Shown in pieces: positions 37,651 to 50,764 of a stretch of DNA of 64,000 nucleotides. The stretch lies in NCBI GenBank assembly GCA_029207755.1, contig JARCOQ010000001.1, positions 94,057,640-94,121,639 of the forward strand, written 5' to 3'. The stretch comes from Chamaea fasciata. Lineage: Eukaryota; Chordata; Aves; Passeriformes; Sylviidae. Position numbers and translations under genes: made by a program. Each line of letters begins with the position of its first letter. The first letter of the stretch is position 1. The notes under the pieces were generated by a model, which was given only the letters and a program-made list of their open reading frames with translations, had not been told where the DNA came from and made no database searches.

Positions 37651-40600
37651 TGATGGTAAGAGCTGATAAGATTTAATCAGGTGAGATCACAGCCTTGCTA
37701 TTGTACCACTATTTTTCAAAATTGCCCTTCCCCCCACTCCTCTTAATCCCCTTTATGTACCTGGCAGTTGGGATAAGAGCCAGAGTGGATAATATCATTT
37801 TGTTTTGTCCCAGAAATATGATGCTATCAGGGCGCTGGCCATTCTTTTAATTAAGGGAGAGCACGCTAACGTGTTGGGCAAATATACGTTATAAATCTAT
37901 TTCTGTATTATCTGGAGAGCAGTATTGTAAGAGCTAAGATCTTGAGGCTAAATCTAGGCCTTTGTGATGTGTTTTGCACCCTGGTGTTTTGTATGCCGTG
38001 GAAATGCTTTCTTTTGACAATGGAAAGGTTATATATCCACCATGACTTCTGTTTTGTGCATTTTATAGGAGGTCTGAAGTCATCAGGGTCGCGTCACGTT
38101 AAAGCTGCCACCATTCAGCCTTGGTGGCTGATATGTATTTTTGACACAGAGTTATCGAAATAAGGTTACAGCCCAGCAACCGCAGCTCCTGTTGTATTTT
38201 TGCCTCCTGCTGTCTACTTTTTCCCTTCCTGTTGTTTATTTTGAGGGACAGAAAAACAGGAAGGAAAAAAAAGCATTGCTGCTCAGCCAGTAGTAAAACT
38301 TCTTTTATGGGCTGGCCTTGTAGCCTAACACTACTGACACCAAGGATTTGAAAGAGGCTCTTGAAGAAGCAATACACACAGCTCTCCCTCAACTGCTCTG
38401 GCTCATGACCTGAGGGAAGCACCAAAGGAGCTCTCTTCATCTCTTTGCTGCCAGAAAAATGATTGGCTCAACACAGGTTCAAGGATGAGAGACACTAAGC
38501 CAGGGACGGGGAGGGACTTCGCTTACTGAAAGGGGCCAGGAGGACAAAACAATTTCTCTTACAAAGAAAGAGGGGCAAAAAAACCTGAGAGCAAACATTA
38601 TAATAGGACAAGAGAATATATCATCGACACGCAGGCAGGTACCAGAACACAAAGTTACGACGTACTTTTTCCCGAAGAAAATGTTTACAGTTCACACCAC
38701 ATCTAAAATGCTGCCACTGTTGAATGAGGCTGAAAACAAAGCTGACTTAGTGGTTTCACATGCTTTTATATAACCCTATAATTTTTTTAAAGTGCTTTGT
38801 TTCATAAAATGAAATTATGTAGGCAATTAGTCTATAATGTGCACTAACCCCTGTTATGCCTTGGCTAGGAAAGGGAATTTAAAAGAACAGAGTTATTTAA
38901 TTTAAAAACTGGTTATTTTGTATGCCCTGCAAGTTTTTCATTAAAAAGTCTTACATTTATTATACAAATGAATTGTTTCATTGGTCTTCCTCATGAATGC
39001 TTTGAAAGCCATTAAAAGATGGCATTAACTTGGGCATATATATCCAGACCCAAAAACTCTATCCATCACTTGGGAAAATAAGTAAAGTAGAAGAGGATGG
39101 TGACTTGAACTGGAGTCTGTTACACAGACATTGGGGGCAGCTCTTGTCAGAAAAATCCTTTTTCTGACTCAGAGATGGGGCTCCTGAGAGGCATTTTAAA
39201 AGATTTTGTTCTATTTTCAGTCTCATGAGAAGGGTGAGACAGTACAAATGTTACAATTCATGCCATCAAAATCAGAAGCCAAACTAATTCTTAATACATT
39301 ATAAGAGTTTTTTGCCTTGTTAGCTTTTGCCACTCATTGCCACACAATGCTGCTAATGCTTCTAAGCCAATCATATATTAAAAAAACCCCACGTGGATCT
39401 CACAACAATACATCTTTCACTGTCCTATTTCTCAAAAATATCCGGTCTATTTGCAAGGCCATAATCTGAAACTTGTTTCTAGTTCAATTTCTCTCTCTAC
39501 AATGTCTGTCCTATGCCATAGCCTTTCTAAGTCAGCATACTTTATCTCAAGGTTTGCACAAGATGCACAAGACTATGTGAGATTTCTGTCAGGCTTTGGG
39601 CTGGAAATTCATAGAGAATCAGCTGATCTAGTATTGTTTCACCATGGCTCTCTGAGAACCTGGCTTACACATAAGATGTAAGTTTCCTTGCCAATTCAGG
39701 GAAACAAAGGTAAGAATAGAACTGGAATGGACAAAGAAGCATCCTCATAGTCCAAAGTAATGGTCACTACTTCTTGTAATCTGCTTCTTGCTCAGACAAG
39801 GAGATGCCAGATAGCAGACTCCCTGCATCTGACAGATCTAGGGGATGGTAGATGAAATGAGGTTGAAGTGTTTGATCCTTGAATGGCTCTGAAATGTTTC
39901 AGCATCACAGTGGAATGTTTTGCTTTTCTTGTTATTGTTATCTGGTCTTGTTACTGACAAGTCTGATCTACCAATTCCAATATATCTGAACAGAGATTGT
40001 TTAAATGGCAAACAGAAGGTAACAGCTGTCTCTGGGTTTCAGGTTTTCTCCTGGACTATGCAAAAGGAGTCAGAAAGATCTGCTTCATCAGGGGAAGTAG
40101 TGCCTTCAGAGTTGCTTGGAATTCTTCAGCTTGCATGGTTTGATGCAACATTTAAAAGTGTCCCAATACATTTCTGCACTTTTTCTGTACATTTCTGCAG
40201 ACGTGGCTGTTGAAGAAGTTTAACCTCCTCGTATAAATGCCACTACAATGCACTAGAGAGAAAGCCAGTTATCACAGTGACAGAAGACAGAAGTGCAATG
40301 ACAAAGATACATTGAATATTTCACCATGAAGAACACACCACACTGCGAAGACACCAAAGGCAGGGTTTTCTGGAGTAAAGTATTATGTTGTGAAGGACTG
40401 AGGAAAAGGAATCTGAGACCATTATTGGTCTTCTGGCAAATCTTACCCAAACTTTAGGTTCACACAAAACTTGATACAAGAAAATTATTTGAGTTTTAGA
40501 GGATGTTTACTTCCATTGTTCCTACACTAAGTAGAGCTCATGTGTGACAGTGTGCACTACTGCAAATTCTCCAAACATGTAACGTCACCATGCCCAACAT

Positions 40601-42970
40601 TTACATGGCATATTAGAGGTATTCAGACTAATTCTGTTTGGGCTGGGATGCTGTCACAGCCTCTTGCAGATGCCAGGTCGTTAAACATGTGCTGGTGTCT
40701 GTCTTAGCATGGTACAATATTTGAGCTACTTTACAGCTATGTACTTCCAGTTCTGAAATGTTCATTGGCTATGTCTGTTGTGCATAAAGTAGCAAATCTG
40801 CAAGGATGCTTATTCTAGAATCATAAAATGAAAACAGAAAATAAAAGAACAGCTAAATTGCATCCTGTTGCCAACCATGAATTAATAATCAAGAACTCAG
40901 ATTTTTTTTGACTTGTGGGAAGAGGACAGAAATCACTCCAACTTATAATCATTTCATGCAATATTTTTGAGATACCTTCATCACAGGCTACATTCTGTTC
41001 CTCATCACTGTTCTCCTCACCAGAAAAAAAAGCTAATTAGATTCTCTTTGTACCACTCAATGTGCTGAAACTCTCTTTTTTCCTATATGCTTTTTATTCC
41101 AGCAGGATAAGGTATACTAAACAAGCATTCTCCAAAAATAGTAATACTTTGCAAATACCTTTCATACAACTTCAAATAAAGCATTAAATGATACACTTTT
41201 ACAGAGCTATACAGGGTTTAACTTGCTCCATGTGTTTTTCTAAGTGCTAAAGAAGAAAACTATCCATGAAATAATAGCATAGCAGAGTAGATCAGGTGGT
41301 AGGAGTCAGAATGCATGGAGAGCTCTTCAGCCTATTCACAGGTTCAAGTTCTGTCAACGACACCTGACATTCCAGTAGCAAAACACCCCTTGATAACTAT
41401 AGGTGTCAGTGAAGGGCAAAGCTCTGAAGAGCTGCTCACTGAAACATTACCCACGGATTTTCCTCTTCAGTTTATAATTGCTTTACTATTTTCTTTAAAA
41501 TTTCCCAAAGAGGAGACTTTTTTTCCCAATCTGATCAGAAATCACTGAGATTGATGAAATATTAGGTGTTGATGGGCAATTTCTCTTAATCCTAACCATT
41601 TTTCTCTGATAGGCTTTCAGATGTAGAGAACTTCTGTGATGGGGATAGGCAGGAGTAGGTGCCACTGCTGCCCAAGTGATACCAGTGGTGGCAGGACTGA
41701 GCTAACCAAGAGTTCTTGCTTGCCCTCGTAGTCTTAAAATCATTAGCAAAACGAACTGCATCACTGGGGTGATTACAAGTTGGTGGCCTCATGCTGAAAA
41801 CACGAAAACAGACTTGCTGTTATTGTCAACTTTCCCTTTAGCTAGTTTTCGTGGTCCCTGTTGCAATCATAGGCAACCTTCTGGACTTCTGTTTTCCAAG
41901 GTTTGACAGAAGCCAGATGTAGTTTGTCAATCTTATGATGTGGTCAGTAAGAAAATATGCAGTATCACAGTCCCCTAATGCTGGGCAATGTTACACACCA
42001 TCAGGAGGTATGTTTGTTTTGCCAGGTTGGTCTATAGGCATATTTTCTGATTACAAAATAATCTCTTTGTAAAGATAAAACATTGTACAGGCTTGTGAGA
42101 CATTCTACTAGAGGGCCATATGCATCACAGAACTCAGCTGGGATAAGACTATAGCAAGAGCATTTGGAATGCACTTGCTTTGTGTTAAAGTGTACATATA
42201 AATTTAATACTGCATTGGCTGTTTTTACTGGGAAAAGAAAAAGGCAAGAATGTGGACTTTAATGGTGATGAGTGACTAAATCTCCTTTGCTTTCAAAGTT
42301 GCAGATTGAATCCTATATTATTTTAAAGTATTTATGCAGATTTATGATGGGATCTTCAAACGAGTTTAAATTGCTCATTCACCACTTCAATAGAAAACTT
42401 TGCCTTTGTGTTCTCAAATCTTATCTCACTAATCATCCAAAAGGGGAAGGATGGAAATTAATTTATAAGCATACCCTTCTTTCCCCTACAAACAGTCCTG
42501 AGCTGTATAAAGATACCCTTAATTTATAGCTAGAAGAGTGAACACAGCAGTTGCACAAATTATTCAGAACTGTTCAGGCTACCCCTTCAAATGTTCCCCA
42601 GCCCACAGAAAGCCTCTTCACCATTCAGGTGGCTCCATGGCTTGTGTTATTCCTCAACTTTTCCTCAGAGAAAAACTCTTTACAAAGTAGTACTTCCCTG
42701 CAATTCTCTAAATTCAAGTCTGAGCTAATAAGGCACAATTCTACCCACTGAGTAAAAAATTTTTCCAAAGGAGAGGTGTGTGCAAGTCAATGAGCATGGT
42801 GAAACCCATGGTTTAAAAAGATTAGGTGGTTTATGCCATGTAAACAGGCATTGTAGATATTTCAGGAAAAAGTCTGGACTGGTTTAATTTCTGGTGATAT
42901 ATTATGGATTGATTATAAAAAAACAGGAGCATGCCCAAAGATTCACATGAATTCTTCAAACACAAAGACC
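37651..42970. other. Unique non-coding sequence, no gene seen
   Basis: Over 5 kb with no repeat family I recognise. Open frames are at most 113 codons (38099-38440, minus) and have no domain. A segment at 37.80-37.95 kb with GGCGCTGGCCATTC and GCACGCTAACGTGTTGG has a regulatory-like texture and is slightly CpG-richer than its surroundings. Confidence 0.5.
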
Positions 42971-43008
42971 AAAAAAAAAAAAAAAAAAAAAAACAACCAA
43001 AAAAAAAA
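42971..43008. repeat. A-rich tract
   Basis: A23 (42971-42993), then CAACC, then a further A run ending in CC. It is strand-asymmetric A/C-rich sequence, the mirror image of the G/T-rich tracts at 44571 and 60224. Confidence 0.9.
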
Positions 43009-44570
43009 CCACACCTTCAGTGCTCTTAAAGAACCTGCTCAGCAACAGCCGAACAGTTTTCCAGTCATAAATCCAAAACACAGAACCATATGGACACAGA
43101 ATCTGAGGATAAGAACCACTCTGACCATAATACCATTATTAATGCACCCCAACATTATGCATCTTGGATCATTAGGACTCAACCTCTCAACCTTAGGGCT
43201 GTTCCGTTGTGCCTGACTGTCCACAGCAGTCCCCAGTGAACTATTTAAGGATCTAATTACTGCCAGAGCATGAAGGCAGTCTGCCCATGTCCCATTTTTC
43301 TAGGTAGTAATATTCCAGTGAGGAGCTGTTAACTCAGAGCAGTCTGGAACTGCAGTTCAGGGTTGCTGAGGCAGTCAGCATTGTGTCTGCTTCAACCCAG
43401 AAAGTAGCCATCATGGAATAGATGCAGTGAGGCTTTGGTTTTGACCTCAAATCCAAACAAAAAATAACCTTTAGCATGACATTTTTTATGTCCATGAAGA
43501 AGAATCAGGTCAATTTTTTTTGTCAAACCCATGCTAACAGAACTTTCTGGATATAAAGTTTCCAGAAGTCTTAGTGAAATATTTGGGTAACGCAGAAATA
43601 GGAACCGAACTCCAGAGACTGCATTAAGAAGATGACTCTACTATCTTGTGTCTGAGTCTGTCTTAGATTACCATAATTGGTATCTGTTACTGTCTTTTTG
43701 AATGCTACCAGACATTCCTACTTGTACCAAATATACTGCAGGAGATGCCAAACATATACAGCTCTCTTTACTGTGCTAAAATAGCAATTAAATAGCAAGA
43801 ATTACATTTACCACCTCCTCAGTGTAAGGACAGCAGTGTTGGGTTCCAGATTTCCTACTGATGTTGCTGAATATTTCCTCTGTTCTCTTCTATTGCTCTT
43901 TTCCTATGCAATTTGAAGAGAGGACAAAAAATGGATAAGAGGGCAACAGCATCCTTCTTTAAAGTCATCATGCCTGTGACTTGCTGCAATGTAGGCTACT
44001 AGAAATACCCTCGTCTCACTCAGTGCTGCACATATGAATATCTTTTTATCACCTGCAAAATCTGTCTGAAGGTTGTTCACAGCTTGTTGGACTTGATCAA
44101 ATTTGTTGAAAGGGATAATTCTTCTGACCTGGCAGACAGTGAATTTTTTGGACAGAATCTGCTTATTTATCTGTGAAGTGAGTGCTTAGTTCTTGATCAT
44201 TTCTATATATAATTGGATACAAGGTATCTACAAACAATCCAATATGCTGATTTTGAGGTCAGAAAAATATGGTGCTCAACAATATATCTCAACAATTTCA
44301 CAGACAAAACAGAGACAGATAGTTCAAACAGGAACCATGAAGTGCTACAGCCATGAAAGGGAATAGTTTCTTTCCCAGGGGCATTACTTGCACACACAGT
44401 CATCACCAAACCTTGTAACTACCCACTGCACAGTAACAGTGCTCCCTGAAAAGGCTCTTAAACTCTGCTTTTCACTGTGCTTGCTCAGGGCTCCAGTAAA
44501 GACTCACCAACTTCAATGATTTAACCCAGGTCTCAGCAAATCAGGCAGGTGATTAAGAGAACATGTGAGG
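43009..44570. other. Unique non-coding sequence, no gene seen
   Basis: Ordinary AT-rich DNA with only short frames. No RNA gene or mobile element was recognised. Confidence 0.5.
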
Positions 44571-44659
44571 GGGTTTTTTTTGTTTGTTTTGGTTTGGTTC
44601 TTTATGTTTGTTTTGGTTTGGTTTGGGGTTTTTTGTTTTAGTTTTTGGGTTTTTTTATG
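44571..44659. repeat. G/T-only low-complexity tract
   Basis: Almost entirely G and T on the plus strand, made of TTTG, GGTTTGG and G4 units with T-runs. It is similar in composition to 60224-60330. Confidence 0.85.
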
Positions 44660-47600
44660 TACCGGTTCTTTTTCCTACCTCATTTTGTCTATTTTACTAT
44701 AGACACTTAAATTCAAAACAATGCTTTCCAGAAAGTTCAAATTCAAATCTAGAAAATTAGGAACACCAATAAACACAGAACAAACGAGTGCATCTCTAAA
44801 TGAATATCTAAAAAGGGTAAAATAGACTTAAAGGCTACACTTCCACAATTTCCATGTAGAAATCTTTATGTGATACTAAATTAAATAGGTGGAAAAGAAT
44901 CCCTTTGGATTTAGTTTTTGTAATAAGTCAGGCCTACAACATGATTAGTCAAAATATTAATGAGAATACCTCAATGTCACTGCCATTTATAAAGACTGCT
45001 GAAAAAATTGACTGGAAATAGCTTCTGCTATTAATGCTTGCTTTTAATATAGATGAGTGTTTGAGTTTTGGTTTTTTTCTTTTTTTAATAGTGAGACCTT
45101 ACTTTAGAACTTGTATTCCGGATTTTATCTTCTCTTAAAATGTCATTAGCTGATGTAATTTTAGAAGAGGCTTGCAGTAACACAAAAGAAATTGAGAAAG
45201 TAGCCTTTTCCCATGAACAAAAAGTAAAAAAAAGGAAGTCCATCCACGTTTATCTAGAGTTGATATGAAAATAGCTATACTTGACACTGCATCACTGGTC
45301 AATGAGTCCCCACATCATCCTATGAAACCATGTATCCACTCATTATTTTCAGTTAAAAAAATTTACTACAAAGGAGAATACCAGACCACAGAAATTCTGA
45401 CAGCAGGCACTGCTACATCAGAACAATTCTTTTAAAATGCAAATCTAACTGCAGTTGTTGACGTATTCATGACTGAAAATTTAGTCATGTTTCTTCATAT
45501 TACTGGGATTTAGGAAAGTCAGTATTATTTTTGTAAGACACACTACAAATGACAAAGTGTGCACAAACTGCTGAACTCCCCCCAGTGTATGCATACCTTC
45601 AATTAAGTATATCCCATCAAGACTTCTGAACATTGCTGTTGACAAGTAATGTAGCTTGTGAAGATAAACAAGCATCAGTTTTAAAGTGAGGATCCTGCAG
45701 ACACTGGTCTGGACATAGAAACACCCATTTTTGTAAGTGAACTCTTTTGGCAATTCTAGTTGTGAATATACAGCTAAGGGCTGTAGAAGTTTGGGAAAAC
45801 AGTCCATGAAATGACCTTTCCTGCTTCTGATTGTGCTCTCCATCTCTCTACAGGAAGCCTGGCTTGCACTGCTACATTCACCAGTCCTATGGTCAGTCTT
45901 GGAGGAGAGTGGGTTTGCTGATTCCAGACACTGTTTGAAGGTGCCTACCTCCAGACATCTTGAACTGGATTTACAGAAGACAGCTTATATTCCAATCTCT
46001 AGATGCAGATGCCTGTCAGTCAAAAAAGGTCACCGATCTAAAATCCATGAGCCATTTCAGCATCTTACCTGTTTCCGATACTGAATGAAAAGTTTTGGGT
46101 CCCTACAGCTGAAAATTTTGCCTTCAGTCTTCTACTTCTGAATCTTTAGAAGTTGAATGTCATTACATTTGTGTTTCCATTATGCCTCAGAACATGCTTT
46201 GAAGCACTCCTCTGGCCTGTCAGGTGGCTGAGCTTAATTTTCACAGTGAGGTATTACTGAAACTTTAAAACAATGTTAACCTGAAGCAATGTCCCCATTT
46301 TCTATAACAGTTTCTTCTGACCTGACTTCGGTTTTTATCCACCAATTATATTTGATCTGGATAAAAAACAGTATTTTTTTAATTTCTCCTCTCCCTTTCT
46401 AAATTGATGAAGTTCTTCCTGTGCTTCAGATATGAAAGAACTAACCCTTTTTCCAGACACAGGATTTCCTTGATAATATGTTTGTGCTTATGATCATTTT
46501 CACTTTAAAGTTGATTAAAACCTAGTTGAAAAACTAGTAAAAAAATTTAGTTTATGATACACTATTGTGATGGGGAAACTCAGTAGACATTGAAAGTGAA
46601 AAAAAATCCTTAATTTTTGTCAGAAATAATTACCCATAATATGCAAGGGCTTGATTTTACTATGTAATATTTATTTACTTTGTGAACATTCATTTTAACA
46701 TTCCTTTAAATTATCTGTAGCATTTTCATTAAATGTTGCTATGAAATATTTATCTGTAGGTAAAAAAATGTTGGGCTGATGTGGTCACACAGTAAACCAC
46801 AATTGCATTTAATTCCCGGGTAAAAAAATTAAATACCAATTGCAAAGTAAACCTTTACTATATAGAAAAACAAGTAAGTTTTGCCTTATTTAAAATAGCT
46901 GATTTGCTTTGCAGTTTATTTCTAAAAGGAAAGCATAAGTTTCTGTTACAAGAAAAGAAGTTTTATTGTGTTTACTGTTTTTACCTTCAAAGACCTTTTC
47001 AACATGATTTAAAAGATTGCCCTTTTTGCAGCTTGTCATGCTCCAATTTGCCACTACTAGCAGGATAACAACAAGTGGCTTTTGTGGAGCACAGGTACAA
47101 GGCACGGGTAAATCCTGTGCTTCCTCTGCTGTTTCAGAGTAGCATTGCATCTCAAACTGCATAAATACGTAATTGCAAAAAAGTGTAATCCTGTGGAGGT
47201 CCTGACTTCACAGAGCACATGAGTTACTTTTTAAGTATGTCCTAAATACTTGGCTGAATTTGGTAATGGTGATGGCTTATTTACTTAAGCCCCTGTCATC
47301 CCAAGTGAGGGAGAATTCCGAACTTGAACTACCATAAGAACTAGGTCCTAACGTGCTGGCAGAGGAGATCCTATTTCTCTTATGACTATGCATTAGACAA
47401 TACAAGCTATATGGATATACCCTCCAAAACTGGGTTATAGGGTCTTACTCTGTCCAGCCCCTCCTGCATGCTGGGTTGGCTGTTAAAAGGTAATAACCTC
47501 TGTGGAGTTCCAGCAAGCTGTCTTAAAAATTCTGTGAAGCAAAATATTCCCTTTTAATATGGTTTAGCTTTGGGTTTTGTTGTCTTTTTTTTCCTCTCAC

Positions 47601-47762
47601 TTGCCTCCCCTCCTATTATTCTGCTTTTCAGGCACAATAAGACCATGAGATGAGGCACATTAGTCAGTTTTTTCTAGGTTCAAATATTTTTAATATCTTC
47701 TTCAGGACAGCAGAAATGGCCTATAAAGGGCCTTCTATGTCCAGCACAGTTTTTGTTTGTTG
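44660..47762. other. Unique non-coding sequence, no gene seen
   Basis: AT-rich. The minus-strand frame at 45481-45843 (120 codons) and the one at 46890-47162 (90 codons) show no domain. The sequence at 45.80-46.09 kb is open on the plus strand after a TTTCT...CTACAG acceptor-like site at about 45852, but no donor or homology is evident. Confidence 0.45.
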
Positions 47763-47778
47763 TTTTTTTTTTTTTTTT
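47763..47778. repeat. T16 homopolymer
   Basis: Sixteen consecutive T followed by ATTTCTTT. Simple sequence only. Confidence 0.95.
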
Positions 47779-47982
47779 ATTTCTTTAAACATTGTACTTA
47801 GAAATGTATTTGGGCTTTTTTTACCACTTCCTCCCAATAAGTCAGTTTGATGCTTATTACCTCCCTTGGTGGGGCAGAGTAGTAGCAGAATTCCAAGCTT
47901 AAAAATTAAAACAATCATTTATGGAAGATTTTAAGGTGATAGAAGAAATACTGTAATGAATTGATGAAACAAATAAATATAT

Positions 47983-48428
47983 CGAGACAATCAACTGGGG
48001 CAAAACCTGTCCTATGAGGAGCGTCAGAGGGAGCTGGGGGTATTTAACCTGGAGAATAGGAGGCTCATGGGGTGGGGTGGGGGGTGGGGTGGGGTGGGGG
48101 GCTTGTCACTCTCTAAAACTGCCTGGAAGGGAGTTTTAGCCAGGTGGGGGGTCAGTCCCTTTTGACACGTCTTAAGTGAAAGGATAAGGGGAAGAGGGTT
48201 TAAGTTGTGCTAGGGGAGGTTCAGGTTAGATATTAGAAAATGTCTCTGGAAAACTGACTAGGCATTGGAATAACTTATCTAGGGAGGTGGTGGAATTTTC
48301 AAGAGGTCTTTGGATGCGGCACTTGGGGGTCTGGTATAGGAGTGACTATCATGATATTAAGTGGAAGATTATATTGGATGATCTCGAAGGTCTCTTCAAA
48401 CCATGTCAGCTCTGTGATTCTGTGGTTA
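47983..48428 (+). mobile_element. CR1 LINE fragment with internal GGGGT expansion
   Basis: This is a 5'-truncated CR1 copy in plus orientation. It contains GTCCTATGAGGAGCGTCAGAGGGAGCTGGGG, TTTAACCTGGAGAATAGGAGGCTCA, AGGTTAGATATTAGAAAATG, AGGGAGGTGGTGGAATTTTCA, TTGGATGATCTCGAAGGTCTCTTC and the terminal GCTCTGTGATTCTGTGG. Where family members normally read GAGGGGTGACCTTATC, this copy has a G-rich GGGGT tract (48069-48101) that appears to be a later simple-repeat expansion. It has no intact ORF. The 3' tail is short, with about one and a half ATTCTGTG-type units. Confidence 0.92.
48069..48101. repeat. GGGGT tandem tract inside CR1
   Basis: GGGGT-type units with two longer G runs and no other bases. 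It is a potential G-quadruplex on the plus strand. Confidence 0.9.
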
Positions 48429-49231
48429 ATTTATATTTATGTCCAACAAGGAAGAAGAACTGAGTGAATTAATCTCTGTGAAGTGTTTTCAGCCGACTGG
48501 TGGATAGGTGGGGAGAACAGTACTTGAGAGGATTGCCAGGGCAGGAAAGAGAACCTAGCATCCCATAACTATCACAGGAAGAACTCAGTCTAGGAATTGG
48601 AAAATTCCAAAGAACTGAAAAGTGACAAAAGATACACTGAGATATCAGAAAGTTGTATGTGGGAGTGGATTTTTTAAGTTGACAGAGTGGATAATGAGTA
48701 ATTGAAAATTAAATGACAATATGACAAAAGGAAGTACAAGCAAGAGGTAATTTGGATAATTGGGATAACAATTTTTGGATAATTGTTGAGTAGAAAAGTA
48801 TACAGTAATGAGACAAAAGACATTGAACCTTTGTTTGCAGACTTGGGTGTATAACCAGAGGTGCCAAGGCGAGAGAGCCAAGTCCCTGAAGGAATTTGTC
48901 TCCTGCTCTGCGGATTGTTGCATGGCACCCTCCAGAACAGCGGCTGCGCCGGCTGTGGAACTGTCCATGGTCCTTGAAGGAACCTCCCTGAGGCCACTTT
49001 CATTCATGTGTGCAACCAGAAATCTGTGACTAACCCCTCAACTGCATGATTTCCTCCTTCTGATAGAAAACACTTTATCAGAGTTTGATATAAGTTATGG
49101 ACATTTTCTTCTGAAATTTTATGTACTAGTTTTAATCATTTCACGCTGGGTTCTTTCTTGTGACCAAAATGACACTCTTACTTAAGAGGAAGCACATTCT
49201 TGGGGGACAATAAAAGATGCACTTGGAAATC

Positions 49232-49262
49232 TTCTCTCTCTCTCTCTCTCTTTTTTTTTTTT
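49232..49262. repeat. CT dinucleotide and T tract
   Basis: (CT)n for about 19 bases followed by T12. A pyrimidine-only microsatellite. Confidence 0.95.
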
Positions 49263-50734
49263 CCCTAGCAATTTAATTGTGGTTCAAAAACCTTCGCTTT
49301 CTTATTGAAGGAGGACTGTTTAGTGGCAATGGCACCCTATAGCTTCTCAAATTAAGCTTACTCTTTATGAGAAACATGGACTAAAGCAGAAAAAGAATGG
49401 AGAACTTTTGGGTTTCTAAGCTTTGTGCTTTTACTTTCACTAAGTTATATTCTAGAAAACACAATTTACTAACAGGGTTCATTGCAGCTTATGCATTTAT
49501 TGCATTGATTTAATCCATTCAAATCTCTTCTTGTTTCTTTCAATTTCATTCAAAACGCAATCTCTAAAAAAATTAATTTTATCAATATTATTGCATATTG
49601 AAAAAGAAAACTAAAGCATATTACATGAAAGAGAAATAAGATGTTACTTCTATAAATGCTTAAAAGTAAATAATCTATGCAGGTTGACACAGGCCTATCC
49701 TGCCATACAGTTAGACAACTTTGAAGACACCAGTAACAAGTTATTCAAAGCTGACACATAGCACAGGGCCTCTTTACAGGCCTTCAATCTGAATTTGGGT
49801 TGGTTTCATCTTCCTTTCAGCAAAGCTCCATCTGAAAACCATCTGTGGAAGCATTGCATGAGTAAGGAAGTACATGTCTTTTCATGCAAAGCAGAATCTT
49901 TAAGCTGTTTAGGGAGTATGAAAATAAGGTTAAAAATTAAATGGTGTAAGCTGGAATGCCAGCAATCAGATGCTGAGTGAGTAAAACCTAGATGCATTTT
50001 ACTTATCTCAGTGTCCAGTGGGGAAACTCATAAAAGAACAAAGTGATGGGGACCACTTTCCAACAGGCCCACCCATTTCTAATTCAAACACATAGTTAGA
50101 ACAAGATGTTTTACAATCCACATTGTATGTACTGTAATGAAAAGGGACACCTAGGATTCATAATCAGGGCTCTCGGATCTAGTTGTTGACCTTGCTAGAA
50201 CCACAACCTCAGGAAGACCAAGAGGCACCATAAATGATTGATCGATCATATCTATTTACATTCACAGGATGCATTTTGTTTTTTCTTACTGAGTTACATT
50301 TGATATTACTTCTTTCACTTGATCTCTTCTGCTTCAGCAACTGCCATGGCTCTAAATTTACAGTATTCACCCTTTCATTTGTATTGTAGTCATTCTTTTC
50401 TTTTTAACTCTTGACAGTAAAAATTCCTCTAAATATGATCCTAGCACAGGGAAAGGACTACTGATTTTCCGTTTCAGCTAAGTCCCACAGTGAAGTAGGA
50501 TCTTCAAGGACCTATATAGCCAAGGAACAGTACAAAGGACTCTACTAAAATTATCTCCTTAGATGTTCTAGGATCTATGGGTCTTTGCAAGGAACTCTAG
50601 AGTGTAGATATAAGAAAAACTTTTCCAAGATTACTGATTGTGGATTTTATTTTCACCTGCCTTTTCAATCCCTACAGTTAGTTTCAAACATTTAGAGGAA
50701 AATTTTTTCTTGGTATGTTGAAATACTATCTAAA

Positions 50735-50764
50735 GGTTCCCAACCAATTGGTTCCCAACCAATT
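50735..50764. repeat. Perfect 15-bp tandem duplication
   Basis: GGTTCCCAACCAATT is present twice with no spacer and no mismatch, which suggests a recent slippage event. Confidence 0.95.

Noticed and set aside
37346..37666. 106-codon frame rich in Lys-Glu-Gly-Arg
   Set aside because: It is only a translation of the GGAA microsatellite.
44571..44659. Interstitial telomeric repeat
   Set aside because: The tract has TTTGG and GGGG units but not tandem TTAGGG.
45833..46084. Open frame after an acceptor-like CTCTCTACAG
   Set aside because: No donor site, no homology and overlapping frames on the other strand, so coincidence is likelier.
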